Positions 1-10,225 of a DNA stretch of 64,000 bases are shown one piece after another. Both the position numbers and the translations under genes were made by a program. Position 1 is the first letter of the stretch. Each line of letters begins with the position of its first letter. The stretch spans positions 144,215 through 208,214 of the forward strand of contig NZ_JAHZPA010000004.1 in assembly GCF_019929225.1 (NCBI RefSeq), in the 5' to 3' direction. Under the pieces are notes generated by a model. That model saw only the letters and a program-made list of their open reading frames with translations, did not search any database and had not been told where the DNA came from. The DNA comes from Streptococcus sanguinis. Lineage in GTDB: Bacteria > Bacillota > Bacilli > Lactobacillales > Streptococcaceae.

Positions 1-1604
1 TTGACAAGAATGGTACCATTTATCAAGGCAACTTTGGATACATGGATAAGGAAAAAGGCATTAAGGCTGATGATGATAGCGTTTTTGAATGGGGCTCCGT
101 AACCAAATTAACCATCTGGGTCTCTGTCATGCAGCTCTGGGAGCAAGGTAAGATTAACTTAGAAGAAGACATCCGCACCTATCTGCCAGAGGGCTTCCTC
201 AAAAATCTCCGCTATGACAAACCTATCACCATGTTGGATCTGATGAACCATCAGGCGGGTTTTGAAGAGGGGGCTCATGCTGCTTATCTGGAAAATAAGG
301 GGCAGACGATAGAGGAGATTTTGTCGGTTAGTCAGCCAACTCAGATTTTTGAACCTGGCACAACAACAGCCTATTCTAATTTTGGAGCAGGCTTGGCGTC
401 CTATATCGTTGAGCGAATCTCCGGTCAGCGTTTCTCCGACTATGTCCATGAGCATATCTTCCAACCACTGGGCATGGATAAAACGGCTATTTTACCGGAC
501 CTATCAGACAATTCCTACGTTCAGAAAAAGCGTCAAGAAACCAAGGGTTACGACACTAAAGGAAACTTGCTGAGCAAGGACCATTTCATCACTAGCATCT
601 ATCCTACCGGAGCGGCTACTGGTACCTTTAAAGACTTGGAGAAGTTCGCCCAAGCCCTGCTGGCTCGCAAGACGCTCTTTGATCGCCCAGAGACCTGGAA
701 CACCCTCTATACTGCCAGTTCCACCTACCCTGACACGGATATCATCCGCAATGCTCATGGCTTTTGGGCCAACGAATACGGTACTACTGTGTTGGGCCAC
801 GGCGGAAATACAGCTGGCTCTACTTCACGGATAATGTTGGACTTGGAGCACGGTATCGGCTATGTCGTCATGACCAATCAAGGTACAGAGCAAAATTATA
901 ATTTCCAAATGCCAGAGCTCGTCTTTGGACCGCGCAAAACAGCCAGTAAGGAAACCAAAGAGCAGTTCAGTCCAGGCTATTATCGAACTCTGCGTAACTT
1001 TAATCAAGGGCCTCTGGCTATCTTTAAAATGATTCCAGCCTCCGCAGACTACTTGCAGGAACCATCTGACGATCAGCGATTGCCAAACAACTTCTGGACC
1101 ATTTATCAGAGCCAAGGCAAGACCCGTATCGCAGTGGCTGTCGCAGACTATGAGAAAGTCTCTGACTTTGATTTCTTTAAAGACTATGTTGTTCTAGGCT
1201 TTGCCGGACTTGGTATCATCTACGCCCTCGGCCTGCTCATCATCAGCCCGCTTCTAGGAGTCTATCGGCTTATCTTTCGCAAGAAACAAGACCAGCCAGA
1301 CCGCACTTGGAAGGTCTGGAACCTCCTAACAGCTGTTGGTATTTTGGCTGTTCCAATCAATCTCTTTCTGCTATTCATGTCAGCAACTTCAGGAGATTTC
1401 AGCGAAATCGCTCAGTGGCGCTACATGCTCTTTGCTGCTTTGGGACTCCTGCTAACCGCAGCCGCTCTGTTACCTCTCTTCAGAAAGTTCAGAGAAAAGC
1501 TCAGCAAAGGCCGCCTCTTCCTGACGACCATGACTAGTCTATCTGCCTTAGCAGTGGCCGCTAATATCCTCTATTGGTCCCTCTATCAGTGGTGGGTATT
1601 ATGA
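1..1604 (+). CDS. Membrane-anchored serine hydrolase, beta-lactamase/PBP-like (copy 1 of 3, 5' truncated by window)
   Basis: The reading frame is open from base 3, so the gene begins upstream; its first visible residues align to about residue 65 of the complete neighbouring copy. It carries the SxxK nucleophile motif (S-V-T-K), the Y-S-N motif and an H-G-G triad in place of K-T-G, as in the class C beta-lactamase/low-molecular-weight PBP fold. The catalytic domain is followed by four predicted membrane helices near the C-terminus. Family knowledge: these are cell-surface acyl-enzyme hydrolases or esterases acting on cell-wall or peptide substrates; the substrate here is unknown. Its 3' two-thirds is almost identical in DNA to copy 2, while the part around bases 250-430 differs clearly, which suggests gene conversion. 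Confidence 0.88.
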   Translation, partial: DKNGTIYQGNFGYMDKEKGIKADDDSVFEWGSVTKLTIWVSVMQLWEQGKINLEEDIRTYLPEGFLKNLRYDKPITMLDLMNHQAGFEEGAHAAYLENKGQTIEEILSVSQPTQIFEPGTTTAYSNFGAGLASYIVERISGQRFSDYVHEHIFQPLGMDKTAILPDLSDNSYVQKKRQETKGYDTKGNLLSKDHFITSIYPTGAATGTFKDLEKFAQALLARKTLFDRPETWNTLYTASSTYPDTDIIRNAHGFWANEYGTTVLGHGGNTAGSTSRIMLDLEHGIGYVVMTNQGTEQNYNFQMPELVFGPRKTASKETKEQFSPGYYRTLRNFNQGPLAIFKMIPASADYLQEPSDDQRLPNNFWTIYQSQGKTRIAVAVADYEKVSDFDFFKDYVVLGFAGLGIIYALGLLIISPLLGVYRLIFRKKQDQPDRTWKVWNLLTAVGILAVPINLFLLFMSATSGDFSEIAQWRYMLFAALGLLLTAAALLPLFRKFREKLSKGRLFLTTMTSLSALAVAANILYWSLYQWWVL

Positions 1605-1610
1605 TGAAGA

Positions 1611-1636
1611 GCCTATCTTCCTTAGGGGAGATGGGC
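1611..1636 (+). terminator. Hairpin just after serine hydrolase copy 1 (weak terminator or processing site)
   Basis: GCCTATCTTCC pairs with GGGAGATGGGC across a TTAG loop (11 bp, two G-U pairs), starting 7 bases after the stop. No clear T-tract follows, so read-through to copy 2 is likely. Confidence 0.4.
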
Positions 1637-1776
1637 TTCGTCTGCATCATTCTGCAAAGGAGAAAATCCTATGACCAATGAAACAAGAATAACCTAATTC
1701 TAAATTAAAAGGAGACTGCACCGAATATCTGAACTCAGCTTACGTGAATCCGAAAGTTGAACAGAAAGGAAATGCT

Positions 1777-3558
1777 ATGAAAAAATCATTTATTCTAACA
1801 CTTCTAACGATTATAACTCTGGGGCTCTTCCAGCCAGCTACTGCGCTGGCTGAGGTGGCTCAAAAGCTACCATCTGGCATCGAACGTGACCAGATTGGCC
1901 AGAAAATCCAGGACTATGTCAAGGAACATGAAAAGACAACAGCCGGCATGGAGACTGCTATCTTTGACAAGAATGGTACAATTTATCAAGGAAGCTTCGG
2001 TTATATGGATAAAGAAAAAGGCATCAAGGCCGATGACGATAGCGTCTTTGAATGGGGTTCCGTGACTAAGCTAACCGTCTGGATCTCTGTCATGCAGCTC
2101 TGGGAGCAAGGTAAGATTAACTTAGAAGAAGACATCCGCACCTATCTGCCAGAAGGCTTCCTCAAAAATCTCCGCTATGACAAACCTATCACCATGCTGG
2201 ATCTGATGAATCATCAGGCAGGATTTGACGAGACTACCTTCTACATGCGAAGTGACAAAAGTATCGAAGAAATCCTTAAAGAACAACAACCTATTCAGTC
2301 TTTTGAACCCGGTACAGTCACAGCTTATTCAAATTACGGTGCTGGCTTGGCTGCTCTGATTGTCGAGCGGATCTCTGGTCAGACTTTTGCCGACTATGCC
2401 CATGAGCATATTTTCCAACCACTGGGCATGGATAAAACGGCTATTTTGCCGGATCTATCAGACAATTCCTACGTTCAGAAAAAGCGTCAAGAAACCAAAG
2501 GTTACGACACTAAAGGAAACTTACTGAGCAAGGACCATTTCATCACTAGCATCTATCCTATCGGAGCGGCTACTGGCACCTTGAAAGACTTGGAGAAGTT
2601 CGCCCAAGCCCTGCTGGCTCGCAAGACGCTCTTTGAGCGCCCAGAGACCTGGAACACCCTCTATACTGCCAGTTCCACCTACCCTGACACGGATATCATC
2701 CGCAATGCTCATGGCTTTTGGGCCAACGAATACGGTACTACTGTGTTGGGCCACGGCGGAAATACAGCTGGCTCTACTTCACGGATAATGTTGGACTTGG
2801 AGCACGGTATCGGCTATGTCGTCATGACCAATCAAGGTACAGAGCAAAATTATAATTTCCAAATGCCAGAGCTCGTCTTTGGACCGCGCAAAACAGCCAG
2901 TAAGGAAACCCAAGAGCAGTTCAGTCCAGGCTATTATCGCACTCTGCGTAACTTTAATCAAGGGCCTCTGGCTATCTTTAAAATGATTCCAGCCTCCGCA
3001 GACTACTTGCAGGAACCATCTGACGATCAGCGATTGCCAAACAACTTCTGGACCATTTATCAGAGCCAAGGCAAGACCCGTATCGCAGTGGCTGTCGCAG
3101 ACTATGAGAAAGTCTCTGACTTTGATTTCTTTAAAGACTATGTTGTTCTAGGCTTGGCCGGACTTGGTATCATCTACGCCCTCGGCCTGCTCATCATCAG
3201 CCCGCTTCTAGGAGTCTATCGGCTTATCTTTCGCAAGAAACAAGACCAGCCAGACCGCACTTGGAAGGTCTGGAACCTCCTAACAGCTGTTGGTATTTTG
3301 GCTGTTCCAATCAATCTCTTTCTGCTATTTATGTCAGCAATTCTAGGAGATTTCAGCGAAATCGCTCAGTGGCGCTACATGCTCTTTGCTGCCTTGGGAC
3401 TCCTGTTAACCTCAGCCGCTCTGTTACCTCTCTTCAGAAAGTTCAGAGAAAAGCTCAGCAAAGGCCGCCTCTTCCTAACATCCGTGACCTGCCTATCTGC
3501 CTTAGCAGTGGCCGCTAATATCCTCTATTGGTCTCTATATCAGTGGTGGGTATTCTAA
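1777..3558 (+). CDS. Membrane-anchored serine hydrolase, beta-lactamase/PBP-like (copy 2 of 3)
   Basis: A 593-residue protein starting at the ATG preceded by AGAAAGGA; an in-frame GTG lies 33 bases upstream but has no ribosome site. Residues 1-26 form a signal peptide ending in A-L-A. The catalytic domain has S95-V-T-K98, Y184-S-N186 and H326-G-G328. The last 150 or so residues hold four hydrophobic helices, so the enzyme domain should be outside the cell and tethered at its C-terminus. Family knowledge gives an acyl-serine hydrolase of the class C beta-lactamase/FmtA-like superfamily; the substrate cannot be deduced. The gene lies between two paralogs in the same orientation with short gaps (172 and 17 bases), so co-transcription is likely. 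Confidence 0.9.
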   Translation: MKKSFILTLLTIITLGLFQPATALAEVAQKLPSGIERDQIGQKIQDYVKEHEKTTAGMETAIFDKNGTIYQGSFGYMDKEKGIKADDDSVFEWGSVTKLTVWISVMQLWEQGKINLEEDIRTYLPEGFLKNLRYDKPITMLDLMNHQAGFDETTFYMRSDKSIEEILKEQQPIQSFEPGTVTAYSNYGAGLAALIVERISGQTFADYAHEHIFQPLGMDKTAILPDLSDNSYVQKKRQETKGYDTKGNLLSKDHFITSIYPIGAATGTLKDLEKFAQALLARKTLFERPETWNTLYTASSTYPDTDIIRNAHGFWANEYGTTVLGHGGNTAGSTSRIMLDLEHGIGYVVMTNQGTEQNYNFQMPELVFGPRKTASKETQEQFSPGYYRTLRNFNQGPLAIFKMIPASADYLQEPSDDQRLPNNFWTIYQSQGKTRIAVAVADYEKVSDFDFFKDYVVLGLAGLGIIYALGLLIISPLLGVYRLIFRKKQDQPDRTWKVWNLLTAVGILAVPINLFLLFMSAILGDFSEIAQWRYMLFAALGLLLTSAALLPLFRKFREKLSKGRLFLTSVTCLSALAVAANILYWSLYQWWVF

Positions 3559-3575
3559 TATGAAAGGAGCCAGCT

Positions 3576-5354
3576 ATGAAAAAAACATTTTCCCTAATCC
3601 TTTTAACTCTGTTGACTCTAGGACTCTTTCGACCAATTACCGCACTGGCTGAAGAGCAGAAACTCCCATCTGGTATCGAACGGAACCAGATCGGCCAGAA
3701 AATCCAAGACTATGTCAAGGAGCATGAAAAGACGACTGCCGCTATGGAAACAGCAGTCTTTGACAAGGATAGCACCATTTACCAAGGAAACTTTGGTTAT
3801 ATGGATAAAGAAAAAGGCATCAAAGCTGACAACAGCAGCGTCTTTGATTGGGGCTCTGTGACCAAGCTGACCGTCTGGATAGCTGTCATGCAACTCTGGG
3901 AACAAGGAAAGATTGACCTAGAGGAAGATATCAAGACCTATCTGCCAGAGAATTTTCTTAAAAATCTGCACTTCGACAAAGCTATCACAATGCTGGATCT
4001 CATGAATCATCAGACGGGATTTGATGAATCCCTGTCTTACACAAAAGGTGATAAGAATATAGAGGAAAATCTACGCATGCTCCAGCCTGTCCAGTCCTTT
4101 GAACCTGGAACAGTAACCTCTTATTCCAACTATGGTGCTGGGCTCGCTTCTCTGATTGTCGAGCGGATTTCCGGCCAGACCTTTGCTGACTATACCCACG
4201 AGCATATCTTCCAGCCGCTTGGCATGGACAAGACAGCTCTCCTACCGGACTTATCTGATAATCCCTATGTTCAGAAAAAACGTCAAGAATCTAAGGCCTA
4301 TGATACAAAGGGAAATTCACTAGGGACAGCTTTTTATGAGTATGGTCTCTACTCAATTGGCCAAGCAGCCAGTACCTTGGAGGATTTACAGAAATTTGCT
4401 CAGGCTCTGCTGGGGCGCAAGGTTCTCTTTGAACGTCCAGAAACTTGGAATACCCTCTACAATCCCACTTCGACTTATCCAGGTACAGACATTGCTCGCA
4501 ATGCCCACGGTTTTTGGATCAATGAATACAGAGTCAGCATCATTGGCCACGGTGGCAATACTGATGGTTTCAGCTCTCGTCTCATGCTAGACTTGGAAAG
4601 TGGCATCGGCTACATAGTCATGACCAATCAAAGCATGGAAGAGAATTACAACTACCAAATGCCTGAACTGGTTTTCGGAAAACGTAAAACAGCTGACGAA
4701 GAGACTCAAAAACAGTTTACACCAGGCTACTACCGTTCTCCACGTACCTTTCTCCATGGCCCCTTATCCTTTCTTAGACTCATGATGCCCTCAATAGAGA
4801 AGATTGACAATCCTGCTCAGAACCGAATCTTGAGTACCAATTTTTGGACTATCTATGAGAGCAAGGGAAAGATTACAATCCCCGTCGCTGTGGTAGACTA
4901 TGAGAAAATCTCTGCTTTTGACTTCTATAAAGACTATATCATCTTAGGATTAGGCATCCTTGGAATTGTCTATGGTTTTGGAACGCTCATCATCAGCCTT
5001 TTATTAGGAGCTTATCGCTTGATTTCCCGAAAAACGGTTGAGCGCACAGACCGCACTTGGAAGGTCTGGAATCTACTGACTTCTCTTGGTATTCTGGCTG
5101 TTCCCCTAAACCTGCTAATGATTATGATACCTTTGATGTCAGATGACCTTGATTCTCTAGCTCATTGGCGCTATATGCTCTTTGCTGCCTTGGGACTCCT
5201 ACTAACCGCTGCTGCTCTGCTGCCGCTCTTCAGAAAATCCAGAGAAAAGCTCAGCAAAGGCCGCCTCTTCCTGACGGCCATGACTAGTCTATCTGCTTTG
5301 GCAGTGGTCGCTAATATCCTTTACTGGTCTCTTTACCAGTGGTGGGTACTTTGA
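3576..5354 (+). CDS. Membrane-anchored serine hydrolase, beta-lactamase/PBP-like (copy 3 of 3)
   Basis: A 592-residue paralog with a signal peptide, S-V-T-K, Y-S-N and G-H-G-G-N-T motifs in the same order as copy 2, and the same four C-terminal membrane helices. It begins 17 bases after copy 2, with AAAGGAG as ribosome site. It is clearly more diverged than copies 1 and 2 are from each other, mostly in the loop after the N-H-Q motif and in the region before the membrane part. Its last ~120 bases again resemble copy 1 more than copy 2 (for example the codons for T-A-M-T-S-L-S-A), consistent with segmental exchange within the array. Function as for copy 2; substrate unknown. Confidence 0.9.
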   Translation: MKKTFSLILLTLLTLGLFRPITALAEEQKLPSGIERNQIGQKIQDYVKEHEKTTAAMETAVFDKDSTIYQGNFGYMDKEKGIKADNSSVFDWGSVTKLTVWIAVMQLWEQGKIDLEEDIKTYLPENFLKNLHFDKAITMLDLMNHQTGFDESLSYTKGDKNIEENLRMLQPVQSFEPGTVTSYSNYGAGLASLIVERISGQTFADYTHEHIFQPLGMDKTALLPDLSDNPYVQKKRQESKAYDTKGNSLGTAFYEYGLYSIGQAASTLEDLQKFAQALLGRKVLFERPETWNTLYNPTSTYPGTDIARNAHGFWINEYRVSIIGHGGNTDGFSSRLMLDLESGIGYIVMTNQSMEENYNYQMPELVFGKRKTADEETQKQFTPGYYRSPRTFLHGPLSFLRLMMPSIEKIDNPAQNRILSTNFWTIYESKGKITIPVAVVDYEKISAFDFYKDYIILGLGILGIVYGFGTLIISLLLGAYRLISRKTVERTDRTWKVWNLLTSLGILAVPLNLLMIMIPLMSDDLDSLAHWRYMLFAALGLLLTAAALLPLFRKSREKLSKGRLFLTAMTSLSALAVVANILYWSLYQWWVL

Positions 5355-5370
5355 TAAATGAGGTGTTGTT

Positions 5371-6036
5371 ATGTTCAAACTGATTTCTGCTTGGTTAAAA
5401 ATCTGGATTCCCATTCTCTTTGCTATGGGAATCGGTATTCTCTTATATCTTACCACACATTGGACTACACTAGATGCTGGAAGCAGATTTGTCGCTATAA
5501 TCTATGTCATGCTCCCTTTGCACTGTCTAGAAGAATGGAGATTTCCTGGCGGTTTTCATTATAACTACAACATGCTTCGGCGCTCTCAACAGCCCGATCG
5601 CTATCCTATGAATCAATTTTCTGATATGCTGACTATTATGTTAGCTGAATTAATTGGTATTGTCTGTCTTTTCTACGGTGTCAATCAGATCATTGTCATC
5701 TGGAATCTTATCTTTTGCTTTTTTGAAATGATTGGCCACCTGATTTTTGGGTTCAGTATGTACCGACGTTTTCGTACAGTAGGAAAAAGAACCATTTATA
5801 ACCCAGGTTTTGCGACAGCGGTTGTCTTTACGCTTCATGCTCTCTACTATGTTCTGAGCCAGTATCCTACAAATCTCCCCGGTTTGCCAATAATCATTTT
5901 AGCCATTATCAGTGGAATAGTTCTTGTAAGTAGTGTCGTTCTTATCCCTGAGCAACTGTTCAAATCAAAAGAGACCCCTTATCCTTTTGATAGCAATCGT
6001 TATTATGAAAAATATATTGCAAGGGAAAAAAACTGA
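5371..6036 (+). CDS. HXXEE-domain membrane protein
   Basis: A 221-residue, strongly hydrophobic protein with five or six predicted membrane helices. The segment H51-C-L-E54-E55-W-R-F-P-G matches the HXXEE motif that names this family of small bacterial integral membrane proteins; the conserved polar residues suggest a membrane-embedded active or metal site, but no function is established. The ribosome site GAGGTG lies 8 bases before the ATG, and the gene follows serine hydrolase copy 3 by 16 bases, so it probably belongs to the same transcript. HXXEE genes are often seen beside TetR regulators, as here. Confidence 0.8.
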   Translation: MFKLISAWLKIWIPILFAMGIGILLYLTTHWTTLDAGSRFVAIIYVMLPLHCLEEWRFPGGFHYNYNMLRRSQQPDRYPMNQFSDMLTIMLAELIGIVCLFYGVNQIIVIWNLIFCFFEMIGHLIFGFSMYRRFRTVGKRTIYNPGFATAVVFTLHALYYVLSQYPTNLPGLPIIILAIISGIVLVSSVVLIPEQLFKSKETPYPFDSNRYYEKYIAREKN

Positions 6037-6381
6037 ATTCCCTTCCCTATTTCATAATCTTCTTTAAAAATTCTATGAGAAGTCAAAGGCATAACTGAGC
6101 GACTAATACTCACCGAAAATCAAAAAGTGGCCTAGTTCTATTCTGCTATTTTAAGTTTGGCCTTGCGGCCAACCAGACATATCTAATGTTTGTTAGCTGC
6201 TATTTCCAACTCTGTCGCGACAGAAACAATAATATAGACACACCTGACCAGTCTCTCTGGCTTTCTACTTTTTGACCACTAAATTGTATTTAGTTTTTTC
6301 TTGATTTTTTATCTTTTATTTACTATAATATGAACAAGTTCATAAAATGAACGTATTCATATTTTGAAAAGGGATTTAAAA
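6037..6381. other. Intergenic region upstream of the TetR gene
   Basis: About 345 bases with no convincing coding frame. The first 260 bases hold short dyads (TTGGCC-ttgc-GGCCAA; TGTCGCGACA) of unknown role. The last 80 bases hold the promoter and two operator palindromes listed separately. Confidence 0.6.
6301..6360 (+). promoter_or_regulatory. Promoter and two tandem TetR-type operators
   Basis: A -35 TTGATT (6301-6306) and a -10 TATAAT (6324-6329) are separated by 17 bases. Immediately downstream lie two palindromes: ATGAACAAGTTCAT (6330-6343) and ATGAACGTATTCAT (6347-6360), sharing ATGAAC...TTCAT arms with centres 17 bases apart. Their position over the predicted transcription start fits repression by the TetR protein encoded next (inference). 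Confidence 0.75.
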
Positions 6382-6981
6382 ATGAAAGTAAGTAAAAAAG
6401 AAAAAAATCGTCAAGCTATTTTAGAAGTGGCAGGGGAGCTGTTTCGCTCTAAGGGCTTTGGAGCAGTTTCTATGCGAGAGATTGCAGAAGTCTGTGATAT
6501 AGCTACTGGAACTCTATATAATTATTTTAAAAGCAAGGGGCAAATTTTTATTGAAATAGTTATCCAGAAGCAGTTTAAGCTGACTACAAAATTTGATGAA
6601 AATGCTGAGACTTATACAGAGCTTGTGGCAAGTATTAAAAAACAGATTATATCTGATGTTGGAACTATAACTGAAGTTGAGAAGTCCGACTGGCAGAGCA
6701 TTTTTCAAATCCTCACCTCTGATACTGATTCCAGTCAATATTTGAGCAACTTGCTGTATCTTGATAGTCAATATCTTCAATCAATTAAGACTTACTTGGA
6801 AAGCAAGGCTCATCTTCTGCCAGAAAACTACCCAATCGATCTCCTGCTGGAAATACTTTATAACAGTTTAGGGCTTTTGGTAATCCGATATCTTTATACG
6901 GATATGCCACCATCACTTTTAATGGAAAAAGGATTGGAACAGATAGAATTTATCATGGGGCAGGGAGGAATAAAATATTGA
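6382..6981 (+). CDS. TetR/AcrR-family transcriptional regulator
   Basis: A 199-residue protein. Residues about 8-55 form the TetR helix-turn-helix, including G-A-V-S-M-R-E-I-A and the T-G-T-L-Y-N-Y-F-K-S-K recognition segment. The rest is a helical ligand/dimer domain with no recognised ligand. The ATG at 6382 is preferred over an in-frame TTG 18 bases upstream because AAAAGGGA precedes it at good spacing. Two palindromes at the promoter suggest autoregulation. The next gene overlaps its stop codon, so the regulator and that membrane protein are translationally coupled, and the latter is a likely regulatory target. Confidence 0.88.
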   Translation: MKVSKKEKNRQAILEVAGELFRSKGFGAVSMREIAEVCDIATGTLYNYFKSKGQIFIEIVIQKQFKLTTKFDENAETYTELVASIKKQIISDVGTITEVEKSDWQSIFQILTSDTDSSQYLSNLLYLDSQYLQSIKTYLESKAHLLPENYPIDLLLEILYNSLGLLVIRYLYTDMPPSLLMEKGLEQIEFIMGQGGIKY

Positions 6982-7523
6982 GAGATATTTGCACACCTAA
7001 GTTTTTACAGGAACTATTTGGACGGAAAACAAGCCTGATGACCATAGTTATCACGATGACCTTCTCTTTTCTGGTAACTGGATTACTCTGGCGTCTTTCC
7101 TTGCCAGATCAGAATTGGCCATTATGGCAAATCCTCACTTTTTGCCTCTTATCTGTAGATATCAGCGGAGGAGTGATCGCTAATTTATCTCAAGGGACTA
7201 ATCATTATTATCAAGAGTCTGTAAAACGACGATGTATTTTCCTCCTGATTCATATTCAGCCCTTACTTCTAGCTCTACTTTTTAATCAATCTTTACTAAC
7301 CTGTACTATGGTCTGGCTTGGTGCGATGATAGGCGCTCTGTTTGTTAGCGAACTACTGAAAGATTGCAGGGAGCAAGCATTAACTGGTGCTTCTATGGCG
7401 GGGTTGGGTTGCATTCTTCTTATTAGTTACAGTAAATTGCCAATCAGTATGACAGCTCTTTTATCACTTTACCTGATTAAACTTCTATTCGCTTTTAGTG
7501 TAAATCACGATATGACCGCTTGA
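6978..7523 (+). CDS. Integral membrane protein co-transcribed with TetR regulator, unknown family
   Basis: A 181-residue hydrophobic protein with about five predicted membrane helices. The start is a TTG overlapping the TGA of the TetR gene (TTGA), with GGGAGGA about 9 bases upstream; no other start fits. A soluble N-terminus (R-D-I-C-T-P-K-F-L) is followed by helices near residues 20-40, 48-65, 86-104, 107-125 and 135-172. I do not recognise the family. The overlap with a TetR gene suggests a membrane function controlled by that regulator, for instance lipid or drug response, but this is inference. Confidence 0.7.
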   Translation: MRDICTPKFLQELFGRKTSLMTIVITMTFSFLVTGLLWRLSLPDQNWPLWQILTFCLLSVDISGGVIANLSQGTNHYYQESVKRRCIFLLIHIQPLLLALLFNQSLLTCTMVWLGAMIGALFVSELLKDCREQALTGASMAGLGCILLISYSKLPISMTALLSLYLIKLLFAFSVNHDMTA

Positions 7524-7583
7524 AGTAAAGATTATAAATAAAAGTATGCGAGTCTAAAATATGATGAACAGAAAGGAATCCCT

Positions 7584-8531
7584 ATGTTGAAAAGAATCTT
7601 TATATTTGTCCTTAAAACAATCACTTGGCTGGTAGGACTCTTAGCTCTGGCCTTATTGGCTATCTTTCTCTATCACCGCTTTCAAATAGCTCAGGAAAGC
7701 AAACTCATTGAGAAGCCGATTGGTCAGCTAGTCGAGGTAGAGGGTAAGAAGCTTAATGTCTACACTGCTGGCAAGGGCAAGAAGACTTTGGTTTTTCTAG
7801 CAGGACTGGGCACCAATGCTCCGGTGCTGGATTTCAAAGCTCTTTATTCCAAGCTGGAGGATGATTATCGTATCGTCGTGGTAGAACGTCTGGGCTATGG
7901 TTACAGCGATGATGGAAACGATGACCGCTCATTAGATAAACAAGTGGAGCAGACACGTACTGCCCTCAAAGCTGCTAAGATATCCGGTCCTTATGTCCTG
8001 GTACCACATTCGATTGCCGGTTTAGAAACGATTCACTGGGCCAATCATTACCCAGAAGAAGTAGAAGCTATTATCGGGCTGGATATGACCATGCCTCATA
8101 CAGAGGTGGCCGACCAGCAGAAATTTTATGGTTCTTATCAGACTATCCAGCTGGGGAGAATGTTAGGCTTAGCCCGCCTACCGATTTTCTTTGATGAAAA
8201 TAGCAGCCCAGCCATAAAGTCTGGGGCCCTCAATGATCAGGAAAAAGCTATCTTTAAAGCCTTGTTCCACCAGCGGTCAATCACCCAGGCGGTCATGAAC
8301 GAAGTCAAGAATCGGAAGAAAAATGTTGAAACGATTAACAAAGAACCTGTGCCGCAGATTCCGACCCTTATCTTTGCGGCTGTCCAGAAAGGCGGAGAAG
8401 CTCCCAAGCTGGAAAAAGAGTTTGTCGCGCAGAATGCCCAAGCCAAACTTGTGACATTAGAAGGCTCCCACTATATCCATGATGAAAAGCCAGAGGAAAT
8501 CGCCCAGCAAATAAAAGAATTCTTGAATTAA
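7584..8531 (+). CDS. Alpha/beta-hydrolase with N-terminal membrane anchor
   Basis: A 315-residue protein with a hydrophobic anchor at about residues 5-30 and an alpha/beta-hydrolase domain from residue ~45. The nucleophile elbow is P141-H-S143-I-A-G, a variant of GxSxG in which the glycines are shifted. The oxyanion region is F-L-A-G-L-G-T-N, and G-S-H296-Y-I-H299-D-E-K-P near the C-terminus supplies the catalytic histidine. Such proteins hydrolyse esters or amides at the membrane surface; the substrate is unknown. The ribosome site is GAAAGGA. The gene ends just before a strong bidirectional terminator. Confidence 0.85.
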   Translation: MLKRIFIFVLKTITWLVGLLALALLAIFLYHRFQIAQESKLIEKPIGQLVEVEGKKLNVYTAGKGKKTLVFLAGLGTNAPVLDFKALYSKLEDDYRIVVVERLGYGYSDDGNDDRSLDKQVEQTRTALKAAKISGPYVLVPHSIAGLETIHWANHYPEEVEAIIGLDMTMPHTEVADQQKFYGSYQTIQLGRMLGLARLPIFFDENSSPAIKSGALNDQEKAIFKALFHQRSITQAVMNEVKNRKKNVETINKEPVPQIPTLIFAAVQKGGEAPKLEKEFVAQNAQAKLVTLEGSHYIHDEKPEEIAQQIKEFLN

Positions 8532-8567
8532 TGAATCTTGTAAAGTATTTAATAAAAATACATCCTT

Positions 8568-8603
8568 GAAAAAAGCTGAGACATTCATATCTCAGCCTTT
8601 TTC

Positions 8604-8604
<1 letters not shown>
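8568..8604. terminator. Bidirectional rho-independent terminator
   Basis: GCTGAGA (8575-8581) pairs with TCTCAGC (8590-8596), flanked by an A-run on the left and CTTTTT on the right, so it can end both the hydrolase transcript (+) and the glucosidase transcript (-). Confidence 0.85.
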
Positions 8605-10076
<1,472 letters not shown>

Positions 10077-10126
10077 CTACTTATAGTATACCGCAATCTC
10101 AACACCTTTACTTGTGAAATGATGCT

Positions 10127-10151
10127 AAATAGTGATACTATTTCACTATTT
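10127..10151. promoter_or_regulatory. Palindromic operator candidate upstream of the GH1 gene
   Basis: AAATAGTGATACTATTT (10127-10143) is a perfect 7-bp dyad with a 3-base centre, followed by CACTATTT, a third copy of the half-site. Its position upstream of the glucosidase suggests a sugar-responsive regulator site; the cognate regulator is not identifiable. Confidence 0.5.
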
Positions 10152-10225
10152 GAACCAACAGATTTTTCATTTTGCTTCTATCTTCAATCATCTAAAATAG
10201 GTTCTCCTAAAATTTAGAAAAATAA

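Noticed and set aside
159..3905. Several minus-strand and out-of-frame open frames of 60-100 codons inside the three serine hydrolase genes.
   Set aside because: They are repeated at the same offset in each paralog, lack ribosome sites and are explained by the coding strand.
5358..5564. A 68-codon frame overlapping the start of the HXXEE gene.
   Set aside because: Different frame from the clear membrane protein, and the ribosome site fits the ATG at 5371 better.
6150..6230. Short GC-rich dyads (TTGGCC...GGCCAA, TGTCGCGACA), considered as a small RNA or terminator.
   Set aside because: No T-tract or promoter pairing; kept only as a note in the intergenic entry.
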